DNA of 64,000 nucleotides from Elusimicrobia bacterium GWA2_56_46. GTDB taxonomy: Bacteria; Elusimicrobiota; Elusimicrobia; Elusimicrobiales; UBA9959. The position numbers and the translations under genes were made by a program. The stretch is taken from contig MGTT01000027.1 in NCBI GenBank assembly GCA_001799575.1, positions 1 through 64,000 on the forward strand, in the 5' to 3' direction. Under the pieces are notes generated by a model. The model did not search any database. It saw nothing but the letters and a program-made list of their open reading frames with translations, and had not been told where the DNA came from. This document shows positions 16,335 to 23,552 of the stretch, piece after piece (position 1 is the stretch's first letter; each line of letters begins with the position of its first letter).

Positions 16335-17393
16335 TTACTTCCAGACGCCGGGGATGGGGGCTGCACAATGGGCGCAGAGGCCTGTGCCTTTTTTTGTAAT
16401 TTTTATGGTGTTGTTCAGGATCCTGAAGCCGCGGCGCGTCACCAGCGTTTTGCCGCATGAAGAACATAAAGTGTCTTCGTATCCCTGCCCCGGGATATTG
16501 CCGGTGTAGACGTATTTCAGACCTTTCTTCAATCCGATGTCGCGCGCTTTCAGCAGCGTTTCGGGAGGAGTGGCCCCCCGGTCGGTCATATTATAGGTCG
16601 GATAAAAAGCCGTGACATGCCAGGGAATGTCCCTGGAAATCCCCGAAATGAACCCCGCCACACTCTCAAGTTCTTCTTTACCGTCGTTAAAACCCGGAAT
16701 AAGCAAAGTCACTATCTCCAGCCAGAACCCCTTGGCATGGACCATCTCTATCGCCCTGAGAACGTTTGAAAGCTTCCCACCCGCCACCTTCGCGTAATTT
16801 TCCCCGTTAAAAGTCTTGAGATCCGCCTTGTAGAACTGAACATGGGGCTTTATATAATCCAGGACTTCCGACGAAGCATAGCCGTTGGAAACATAAGCGG
16901 CCCTGATACCATATTTGCGCGCCTCCTTGAAAACGGCCAGGCTCCACTCCGCGGTTATGAGCGGCTCATTGTACGTAGACACTATTATCGCCGCCCCCGC
17001 ATCGCGCGCGGAAGCGGCAAGTTTCTCCGGAGTTGCCGGCGCAAGTTCCCCGGCATGGCAGGCGGGATCCCTGAGAACCTGCGACGTCAGATAGTTCTGG
17101 CAGAAAGAACATTTAAAATTACACCCCAGCATTCCGAAGGAAAACGTTAACGCGCCCGGCAGAACGTGGAATAAGGGCTTTTTTTCCACCGGATCCAGGC
17201 CATAGCCGGAAATATAACCCCAGGGAACCCTCAGTATGCCGCCCTCATTCAACCGAACCTTGCAGACGCCCGAGCCGTCCGGCGGTATCAGACATTTATG
17301 GGCGCAGGCTAGACAGCGCACGCGGCCGTCCGTCATTTTTTCGCAAAGTTCCGCCGGCGCGGAATATTTGCGAAGTTGTTCCATAAGGGTCAT
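16335..17393 (-). CDS. amrS: AmmeMemoRadiSam system radical SAM enzyme
   Basis: A 352-residue cytoplasmic radical SAM protein of the AmrS (PflA-like) group. The [4Fe-4S]/SAM motif is GCNFKCSFCQN (CxxxCxxC, about residues 90-97). An N-terminal extra cysteine pair (CLACAHKC) and a C-terminal CSSC...CAHC zinc-ribbon-like end match the family. Its reaction is unestablished; it usually occurs with AmmeMemoRadiSam A and B proteins, which are not seen here. It is the last gene of a minus-strand run, three bases after the lipid kinase gene. Its 3' end was copied to 15007-15153. Confidence 0.88.
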   Translation of the reverse strand: MTLMEQLRKYSAPAELCEKMTDGRVRCLACAHKCLIPPDGSGVCKVRLNEGGILRVPWGYISGYGLDPVEKKPLFHVLPGALTFSFGMLGCNFKCSFCQNYLTSQVLRDPACHAGELAPATPEKLAASARDAGAAIIVSTYNEPLITAEWSLAVFKEARKYGIRAAYVSNGYASSEVLDYIKPHVQFYKADLKTFNGENYAKVAGGKLSNVLRAIEMVHAKGFWLEIVTLLIPGFNDGKEELESVAGFISGISRDIPWHVTAFYPTYNMTDRGATPPETLLKARDIGLKKGLKYVYTGNIPGQGYEDTLCSSCGKTLVTRRGFRILNNTIKITKKGTGLCAHCAAPIPGVWK

Positions 17394-17396
17394 AAA

Positions 17397-18299
17397 TCAA
17401 GTTGTTTCCGTTTTCCCCCACGTCGGGGCTTTAACATTAAGGGCTTTATGCAGCACGGAGATCCTGAGAGAGCCGCTATCGCTGAAATCTTCGCCGTCGA
17501 GATGATAGACGGAGCCCGGCGGAAAGCTTATCTCCATCAGGCCGGAAACGGCCGTCGTAACCAGGTCTGTGTGCCTGGGAAGCCGGCCGCCGAAAAGGTC
17601 GGGGACGGCAAGAAGCGTTTTTAAAATGCCGGCTTTTTTTATCACCACGAGATCCAGCAGTCCGTCGTCTATATAAGCGCCGGGCGCTACTTTCGCCCCC
17701 CCGCCGTACTGCTGGCCGTTAAGCACCGCGGTAACCATGGGAGAAAACTCAAGGCGGCGTCCGTTTATATTAACAACGGTGCGCAGCGGAGAATATCTGA
17801 AAAACGCCAAAGCCGAGTGATAGACATACGGGAACAGTCCCCGCCGTCCGCCCAGCCGGGTATTGAAGATCCTGGCCACCTCCGCGTCCAGACCCACGCC
17901 CGCCGCGCAGAAAAACGGCCTGCCGTTGGCGAGGCCCACGTCTATTTTCCGCGGTTCCCATTCCAGAAGGCCTTTGAGGGCGGCTTCCTGTCCGAGCGGG
18001 ATGTAAAGGTTGCGGGCGAGACCGTTCCCCGAACCCAGCGGGAGTATGCCAAGCGCCGCTGACTTGCCGATAAGCGGTTCGGCCGCCTCCCGGATGGTGC
18101 CGTCGCCTCCGGCGGCGACTATATTGGTGAACCCCGCCAGCAGAGCCCTGCGCGAAAGTTCCAGACCGTGGCCTTTGCGTTCGGTCAACCCGATCTCATA
18201 ATGGATCCCCCGGCCCCGGAAAAAAGCGTGGATGCGCCCGGACAGGCGCGCGCCGGAACCCTTGCCGGAAGTGGGATTGATAATGAAGAAATAAGACAT
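17397..18299 (-). CDS. Diacylglycerol kinase-like lipid kinase (YegS/BmrU family)
   Basis: A 300-residue protein of the DAGK catalytic-domain family, which phosphorylates lipids such as diacylglycerol using ATP at the inner membrane. The N-terminal INPTSGKGSG, the nucleotide-binding AAGGDGTIREA (residues 62-72) and the LPLGSGNGLARN loop (87-98) are clear. The second domain carries DDGLLDLVV near residue 213. Length is normal. It starts one base after the stop of the preceding unknown gene and ends three bases before amrS, so all three are probably one operon. The actual lipid substrate cannot be read from the sequence. Confidence 0.88.
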   Translation of the reverse strand: MSYFFIINPTSGKGSGARLSGRIHAFFRGRGIHYEIGLTERKGHGLELSRRALLAGFTNIVAAGGDGTIREAAEPLIGKSAALGILPLGSGNGLARNLYIPLGQEAALKGLLEWEPRKIDVGLANGRPFFCAAGVGLDAEVARIFNTRLGGRRGLFPYVYHSALAFFRYSPLRTVVNINGRRLEFSPMVTAVLNGQQYGGGAKVAPGAYIDDGLLDLVVIKKAGILKTLLAVPDLFGGRLPRHTDLVTTAVSGLMEISFPPGSVYHLDGEDFSDSGSLRISVLHKALNVKAPTWGKTETT

Positions 18300-18300
18300 G

Positions 18301-19020
18301 CTATTCTACGGCGCTGATGCCGGTGGCCCAGGGGGCTTTATCATTGGTGGGGGTCAGCCCCAGAAGTTTATTTCCGGAGGCGGCATCGCCTTTCTGACAC
18401 CTGAAGCGCACGATATAAGAGTACCCTATCTTCAGATCCGGTTTGTCGCCGATCAAGGAATCATCCTCGACATACAGATAATCGGCGTTTTTTCCTCCCT
18501 TGCTGCGCACCAGGTTAAGGAGCCAGCCTTTGGCGGTTTTTCTGGCCATGATCATCTGGAGTTCCATTTGCAGATCCCGGCCGGCGAAGCGCGCCGGATT
18601 CCTGAAAAAAGCGTCTTCGGAGCCGCGGACGGCTTCCTCTTCCTTTTTCGGTTCCGCGTACTCTGTCCCGCCGGGGAGCGGAGATTCCTCTTCCTGATCG
18701 GCGGCTTCGCTGTCGTCGCCGGAAGACGGCGGGATCTTTATCGGCATTTCAAAATCTTCATCTTCCCGCTCCCGGCTTGCGGGCCGGGCGGGCCGCAACC
18801 CGGCCGCCGGCGTCTGGATTTCCGCCGCGACGGAGGGGTCCTCGGCCGCGCCCGAAGGCGGGATGGGAACGGCGGCGTAACTGGACGGATACTTGGCGGT
18901 GTAGGGAATCCCTTTCTTGACGCCCGACCGCTCTTTCATAAGATAACCGAGCGCGACGCCGATAAACAGCACCAGAAGAGTATTGATAAATCGCAGCCGG
19001 AAAAAATTCATAATTTTCAA
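18301..19020 (-). CDS. Membrane-anchored protein, unknown function
   Basis: A 239-residue protein, not recognised. One N-terminal hydrophobic segment (residues 10-27, FINTLLVLFIGVALGYLM) is followed by a long Pro/Glu/Asp/Ser-rich, probably disordered linker (about 30-135). The last 100 residues form a globular domain with strands such as GWLLNLVRSKGG and YLYVEDDSLIG...LKIGYSYIVRFRCQKG, which resembles an OB-like beta domain, but this is only an impression. It is the first gene of the operon with the lipid kinase and amrS, and is transcribed away from the FecR gene. Confidence 0.6.
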   Translation of the reverse strand: MKIMNFFRLRFINTLLVLFIGVALGYLMKERSGVKKGIPYTAKYPSSYAAVPIPPSGAAEDPSVAAEIQTPAAGLRPARPASREREDEDFEMPIKIPPSSGDDSEAADQEEESPLPGGTEYAEPKKEEEAVRGSEDAFFRNPARFAGRDLQMELQMIMARKTAKGWLLNLVRSKGGKNADYLYVEDDSLIGDKPDLKIGYSYIVRFRCQKGDAASGNKLLGLTPTNDKAPWATGISAVE

Positions 19021-19109
19021 GCGGGCCGTATATCACGAACCGCCTGATATATTGTATATTTTTAGTTGTTAATAAAAGATTGATTTTTTAAAAAAATTCA
19101 GGAGGCTGG

Positions 19110-19862
19110 ATGAAAAATATTTTCGCCGCGTTTATCGCGCTGGGCTTTTTTACGCAGGTATACGGAGCCCAGGCCGACGGGGCGCCGGCGACCGCCTGCG
19201 TCTATCAATATAAGGGAGAGGTTCTGCTGATTGAGCCCGGCTATGAGACCTGGCTGCCGCTCCGGAGCGCGGTCACCCTCCGGGAAGGGGCGCGGCTTAA
19301 AACCGGGCCCGGCGCCTGGTGCCGGATACTGGCGGCGGACGGGACTTTTATAAATCTTTACGAGAATTCGGAAACGCTGGTTGAAAGACTCAGGCTTGAG
19401 AAAGACAACCGGGATTACGGTTTCAACTTTATAAAAGGACGCATACTCTGGATGGCGGCCAGGCTTAAACATAAGGCGTCCAAATTCGAGGTAAGGACAC
19501 CATCGGCCGTTTGCGCCGTGCGAGGCACGGATTTCACCATAGACCTGGCCTCCGCCGCGGCTGAGATCGGCCTGTTCGAGGGACAACTGGATGTCAAGAG
19601 CGGCGGGAAGGAAACCGTTCTGGCGGCCGGCAGCGAGGCTGTCGTGTCCGGCCCCGGGGCCGAAGCGGCGGTGAGCGCGCATTTCTCCGGATTGATGCAG
19701 GCGGAGCAGCGCCGCTACCTTAAGCTTAAAAAGCGCGCCGAAGACCTCCGCCGGAAACTGGAAACCAGAGAAAACTTTATAGACGACTTCGTCAGGATCC
19801 AGCAGCAAAAACTTCAGGATTTTGATAACCGCCGGCGGGAAAAACTCAACAAAAGGAAGTAA
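19110..19862 (+). CDS. FecR-domain exported protein
   Basis: A 250-residue protein with a signal peptide (FIALGFFTQVYGAQA) and a FecR domain, seen as LREGARLKTGPGAWCRI and, near residues 130-145, FEVRTPSAVCAVRGTDFTI. FecR domains are periplasmic and often non-signalling in such stand-alone proteins. The last 60 residues are a charged coiled coil rich in Arg, Lys, Glu and Gln. CAGGAGG precedes the ATG closely. It is divergent from the unknown membrane-anchored gene and convergent with a lipoprotein gene, with a hairpin between. Confidence 0.82.
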   Translation: MKNIFAAFIALGFFTQVYGAQADGAPATACVYQYKGEVLLIEPGYETWLPLRSAVTLREGARLKTGPGAWCRILAADGTFINLYENSETLVERLRLEKDNRDYGFNFIKGRILWMAARLKHKASKFEVRTPSAVCAVRGTDFTIDLASAAAEIGLFEGQLDVKSGGKETVLAAGSEAVVSGPGAEAAVSAHFSGLMQAEQRRYLKLKKRAEDLRRKLETRENFIDDFVRIQQQKLQDFDNRRREKLNKRK

Positions 19863-19874
19863 AGGAAATAAGGG

Positions 19875-19906
19875 AGGGTAGAGATTTCAACTGCCCCCTC
19901 TACCCT
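19875..19906. terminator. Shared hairpin between convergent genes
   Basis: AGGGTAGAG and CTCTACCCT make a perfect 9-bp stem around a 14-base loop, between the stop codons of the FecR gene and the convergent lipoprotein gene. There is no strong U-run on either side. Confidence 0.5.
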
Positions 19907-19911
19907 GATAT

Positions 19912-20976
19912 TTACGGTTTTACCAGTTCCGCTTCCAGGTCGTATGAGGAGGTCCGGTTCACCTTTACCGGAAACTTCGGATTTTTCATGAGGAGCTGCG
20001 ACAGATCCGAGGCGGTTCCTTTCCTCAGGCCCACATCTATAGCGGCGACGCCGCCAGTCATGGTTCTGAGCCAGCAGTCGCGGATCAGCGGAATATTCCT
20101 GAGCGATTTCATAAACTCGCTCAACTGGTTCATGCCGCTCACATTGGAGATGGTGACGCGGACCACGGATCGTTCCCGCAGAGCCTTGAGCACCCGGTCT
20201 TTGAGTTCCTCCCCGGCTTTCCGGGCGGAATTGATGATAGCGGCGCGGGCGGCGGACGGCTCGTTAAGATCTATTCCTCCGGAGGTCTCCTGGAGGGCCA
20301 CGAGCGTTTCTCCCGAACCCTGTTTGACCGCGCTTATCGAAAGACCGGCACGGTAGGAGAGAAATCCCCCCAGACCTTCCCGCGTATTGAAATCGGATTT
20401 AACGGAGCCCTTGATCAGGATATCGGCCTTATCCTTCTCCCCCGTCATAAAGCCGGCCTCGGAAAACTTGTGTTTAAGCTCCAGCGCGGCGTATTCCGTT
20501 TCCTGGGCCTTGCCATCCACGCTCTCCGCGATATCGAAACCTATGACGGGATTCCCCAGCTTCTGGGGCTCGTTCTCCAGTTTCCTGAGCTTGGCGGTGA
20601 GATCTTCTTTGCGCACGTGCGCCCGGATCTTTGTCTTGTAGAAATCCCCGTCCCTCGCTTCTTTCAGGATCTCGTATTTTTCGATATAACCTTCGGTCTG
20701 GGAAGTTATGGTGTCGTCGATAAGAATGGCCTTGGAAACCACGGCCTCCTGCGAAACATAGATGCCGACCACGAGGCCCAGGGCGCTTTTCATGGCCTCA
20801 TTAAGGGCGGTTTTTCTGGCGCCTTCGACGTCTCCGTTAACTACGGGGGCCATGCCTTCGGCTTCCACCACTTCCGTTTCGTAAGCGCTGTTAAGCGCCG
20901 ACTTGCGCGTGGCGGAGCAGCCGGCCAGCAGCAATCCGGCCATCAGGGAGGCGCATATAAGGGTATATCGTTTCAT
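19912..20976 (-). CDS. Lipoprotein with LPP20/FlgT-N-like domain
   Basis: A 354-residue predicted lipoprotein; the lipobox LLAGC places Cys at about residue 19. The region EAEGMAPVVNGDVEGARKTALNEAMKSALGLVVG resembles the start of the LPP20/FlgT N-terminal domain, in which an Ala-rich helix follows a G-x-A...A pattern. The second half contains SVKSDFNTREGLGGFLSYRAGLS and a C-terminal VRVTISNVSGMNQLSEFMKSL segment that looks like a secretin/FlgT-type repeat. Probably periplasmic, outer-membrane-anchored. It lies about 90 bases downstream of nothing on its strand except the small LPP20-like gene; the space between contains a degenerate repeat tract. Confidence 0.65.
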   Translation of the reverse strand: MKRYTLICASLMAGLLLAGCSATRKSALNSAYETEVVEAEGMAPVVNGDVEGARKTALNEAMKSALGLVVGIYVSQEAVVSKAILIDDTITSQTEGYIEKYEILKEARDGDFYKTKIRAHVRKEDLTAKLRKLENEPQKLGNPVIGFDIAESVDGKAQETEYAALELKHKFSEAGFMTGEKDKADILIKGSVKSDFNTREGLGGFLSYRAGLSISAVKQGSGETLVALQETSGGIDLNEPSAARAAIINSARKAGEELKDRVLKALRERSVVRVTISNVSGMNQLSEFMKSLRNIPLIRDCWLRTMTGGVAAIDVGLRKGTASDLSQLLMKNPKFPVKVNRTSSYDLEAELVKP

Positions 20977-20982
20977 AAATTT

Positions 20983-21065
20983 AGTGGTTAGTGACTATCA
21001 CACGAGGAAATTCCCCGATCTGTTTCAGGCACTGACCACTGATCACTCGCCACTAACCACTGATC
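20983..21065. repeat. Degenerate CACTGACCACTGATCA repeat tract
   Basis: Imperfect copies of TGACCACTGATCACT / AGTGGTTAGTGA run between two lipoprotein genes. Similar tracts appear near 23376-23410, 23508-23552 and 49190-49222. Confidence 0.65.
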
Positions 21066-21067
21066 AA

Positions 21068-21517
21068 TTAATCCGCTATCTTAAGGCCGGCGTCCTTCAG
21101 GGCCTTTTTGGAAAGCCTGAGCACCACCACGCAGCCGTCGTCGGCGGTCCACTCCGACCTGACCACCTGCGCGCCCTTGATCACGGAGTCTATCTTGGTG
21201 GCAAGCACGGAATCGGTTTCAATGGCTTTCTCCACGGTAATGCCGCCTTCGAGGTTCACGCCCTTGATGAAAGACAGCATATTGTACTGTGCGTTGACGA
21301 TGGAGGCGTTCCTGGACGTGGCCATGCGCTGGGTCTTATTTTCCAGGGTCTGATCCGCCGCGCCGATGCCGCGGGCGAAGACGAAGTTTTTGGTGACGCC
21401 CTCTTCAGCCCATTCCCGTTCGATCTCGCCCTTGTCCGAAACGGTGCCTTTCTGGTTAGTGGTCGAGCAGCCCGCCACTAAAAGCGAAAGAGCCGCCAGC
21501 GCTAAAGTTTTTTTCAT
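21068..21517 (-). CDS. Small LPP20-like lipoprotein
   Basis: About 149 residues. The signal peptide and lipobox (MKKTLALAALSLLVAGC) predict a lipid-anchored Cys18. The rest contains NFVFARGIGAADQTLENKTQ and a VNAQYNMLSFIKG helix, in the style of LPP20-like lipoproteins, and ends with a short strand WTADDGCVVVLRLSKKAL. The ATG at 21517 is chosen over the upstream in-frame 21556 because GGAGGG lies eight bases before it and the protein then starts with a normal signal peptide. It probably belongs with the larger LPP20/FlgT-like lipoprotein downstream. Confidence 0.7.
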   Translation of the reverse strand: MKKTLALAALSLLVAGCSTTNQKGTVSDKGEIEREWAEEGVTKNFVFARGIGAADQTLENKTQRMATSRNASIVNAQYNMLSFIKGVNLEGGITVEKAIETDSVLATKIDSVIKGAQVVRSEWTADDGCVVVLRLSKKALKDAGLKIAD

Positions 21518-21604
21518 TTTAAAGTCCCTCCGTGGAAAAGGCGCCTGTTCCCGCACGCCTTCCTTTCCTTATTCTATAAATAAGCCAGATAGCTGTCAAA
21601 TGCG

Positions 21605-21845
21605 GCCGCCTAAATCCCCCGCTAAGCATACGGCCGCATAGGGTGACAGATTTTACCCAATGGGTGAAAGAGGTTCCCCCCACGGTCGGCAGGCCTGCCA
21701 GTTCGCGGGGCCTGCCGGGGGTCCGGAACGCAAAAACGGTGTCGGCCACACCGTGGCCGCACCTCCGGACCTCGCTCGGCGCGCTTACGCAAGCGCCGAG
21801 CTCCGGTACGGTTTTGCTAACCCGGCCCCCCGGCACCCGCTCCAA
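21605..21845 (+). mobile_element. MITE-like element C
   Basis: Begins with CCTAAATCCCCCGCTAAGC, then TTTACCCAATGGGTGAAAG at about 21652, the same terminal module as element B at 22012-22291. The centre is different: a GC-rich imperfect palindrome with the inner hairpin CGGTGTCGGCCACACCG and loosely pairing outer arms. No coding potential is evident. The right end is not defined. Confidence 0.55.
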
Positions 21846-21916
21846 TTATACGCCTGCCTCGGTTTTACAACTTATCTGTTCCGCACATGAAACCAGACCA
21901 CAAAGCGCTCATAAAA

Positions 21917-21967
21917 AATAGAATGCCTCTTGTGGTCTTTCCAATTCAACACAGGAGGCATTCTATT
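21917..21967. repeat. 13-bp inverted repeat
   Basis: AATAGAATGCCTC at 21917-21929 and GAGGCATTCTATT at 21955-21967 are perfect inverted copies around a 25-base loop. It could be an IS end or a lone hairpin; no ORF is attached. Confidence 0.6.
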
Positions 21968-22011
21968 ATTACAATACGACATAAACCGGGCAGTTTTAAA
22001 GTGGGAATCAG

Positions 22012-22291
22012 CCCAAATCCTCCACTAAGCGGTAATCCCGCCGATACGGCTGCTTCCGCAATGTTCTGTATTGGAAGGATGGCGGCGGGGTATAACTGGA
22101 GGGGTGCCAGCCATGGGGCGAATCGGGCCGAGGAGGAACCGGCGCGAAGTCGCCGGGCCGGCCGCAGGCCCGATTCGCCCCATGGCTGGCAGGCCCCCGC
22201 ACTTGCAGCCCGCCGCCATTTTTCCACTTTTCACCCAATGGGTGAAATCTTCTCATCAATGGCGCAGGCTTGTTAGAGGAGGATTTGGGAG
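22012..22291 (-). mobile_element. MITE-like element B, copy 1 (full)
   Basis: About 280 bases with imperfect terminal inverted repeats: GCCCAAATCCTCCACTAAGC on the left and, inverted on the right, CTCCCAAATCCTCC-CTAACAAGC. Inside, TGGCGGCGG/CCGCCGCCA arms enclose a 24-bp perfect stem (from GCCAGCCATGGGG) around a GC-rich centre. The palindrome TTTCACCCAATGGGTGAAA lies at the right. No ORF. A second copy is at 40012-40218 in opposite orientation. Confidence 0.7.
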
Positions 22292-22298
22292 CCTGAAG

Positions 22299-23477
22299 TT
22301 AGTATATCAGGTATAAATCGGAATTTTTTTCGGCGGGGGCCGCTTCGCGTTTCCTGGGCCTTACCGGCTCTTTTACGGCTGGTTTCACCGCTTTTTTGGG
22401 CCGGGGAAGATCTTCTTCCTCATGGTAACGGGGCTTTTTGTGCTCACCGGGACGCCAGCCCGTGAACTTATAAGAAAATGAAACCTGGGAGGTATTAAAG
22501 ACCTCGCTTGCCAGCGACATCGCGAAATCCAGGGAGAAGCCTTCGTGATGTATCCCTAATCCCATCGTGCCGCCCCTGTTGTCTTCCAGCGCTTTATACC
22601 CCAGCCGGAAGTTGAAAATTTTTTCAAAATGGTATTCCAGTCCGGCCCGGAAACTTTTGAGGCTCTCGGTAGTGTAAAAATCGTTTTCCACCGCCAGCAG
22701 AACAGACTGGTCCAGAACGGTCGGCCGCTCATAAGCGAGGCCGAGCCGCAGGATAGACGGCAGAGGCGAGGTCTCTTTAAGATACTTGACGCCGGTTCCG
22801 TAGTTGGAGAGCGCCGCGCCGAACGTAAGACCAAGATTAGTCTCCCGCACCAGCCAGCCCGCGTCCAGCGCGAAAGCCGAGGCCGAGTACTTGCCCAGAA
22901 GTTCCGAACCGATATATTTGGCCGAGAGGCCCAGGTATTGGTCAAAGGCGGCCTTGTAGCCCTCGATCCTGGTTTCACCGGAATAAACTTTCTCTCCGTA
23001 AGTCAGGGATAAGATCCTGTTCGATTCGGCGTCCATATCGCTGGCCGACACGGAACCGTCTGCGTTTATCCGCCGGTAGGTGAACTGTCCGCTCTGGGTA
23101 AAGACGGCGGAAACGGCCATGCCGGGCCTGGCGCGCCCGGCGATCCCCGTGATCGGCAGCGGCATACCAAAAGCCAGATATTGCAGTTTGGAGTCCTCGA
23201 ACCCGGAAAGATACATCGCCGAGGCTTCCGGCAGGTAAAGCTGTCCGAGGCCGGCCGGATTGTAATGCGCCGCGTAGATATCGTCCGCGACGGCGGCAAA
23301 ACTACCCCCCATGCCCATCGCGCGGGGACTCATATCCGTCTTGAGGATCTGCACGCTCGCGGATCCCGGCCCGCCGGCATAGCCGGTAACCGGTAACCAG
23401 TAACCAGTGGCCAGTATAAAGGAAAACAGAAACATCCGGGCAGATGTGCTTTTCCTGTTATACCTTGAAATACGCAT
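22299..23477 (-). CDS. PorV/PorQ-family outer-membrane protein
   Basis: A 392-residue protein with a signal peptide followed by the family start SVQILKTDMSPRAMGMGGSF and DIYAAHYNPAGLGQL, the hallmark of PorV/PorQ (UPF0164) 14-strand barrels of the FadL superfamily. In type IX secretion, PorV collects cargo with C-terminal sorting domains. Alternating beta-strand residues run through to about 330; the last 60 residues are a Lys/Arg/Pro/Glu-rich tail. The signal peptide's TGYWLPVTGYAG is written by a degenerate GGTTACCGG repeat. It lies 69 bases after a metalloprotease with a sorting-type C-terminus, so cargo and carrier may be encoded together. Confidence 0.82.
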   Translation of the reverse strand: MRISRYNRKSTSARMFLFSFILATGYWLPVTGYAGGPGSASVQILKTDMSPRAMGMGGSFAAVADDIYAAHYNPAGLGQLYLPEASAMYLSGFEDSKLQYLAFGMPLPITGIAGRARPGMAVSAVFTQSGQFTYRRINADGSVSASDMDAESNRILSLTYGEKVYSGETRIEGYKAAFDQYLGLSAKYIGSELLGKYSASAFALDAGWLVRETNLGLTFGAALSNYGTGVKYLKETSPLPSILRLGLAYERPTVLDQSVLLAVENDFYTTESLKSFRAGLEYHFEKIFNFRLGYKALEDNRGGTMGLGIHHEGFSLDFAMSLASEVFNTSQVSFSYKFTGWRPGEHKKPRYHEEEDLPRPKKAVKPAVKEPVRPRKREAAPAEKNSDLYLIY

Positions 23478-23552
23478 AAAATCAGTACGCCTTTCTGTTC
23501 TTTCCCGCAGTTACCGGTGACCGGTCACCGGATACTGGTTACCGCTCTACCG
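23376..23552. repeat. Degenerate GGTAACCGG/CCAGTGG tracts around PorV start
   Basis: Two tracts of imperfect GGTTACCGGTTACC words, one inside the first codons of the PorV-like gene (about 23376-23410) and one in and after the gap to the metalloprotease stop codon (about 23508-23552). Confidence 0.6.

Noticed and set aside
20983-21065. CRISPR array
   Set aside because: The repeat units are short, imperfect and not separated by regular unique spacers; no cas genes.
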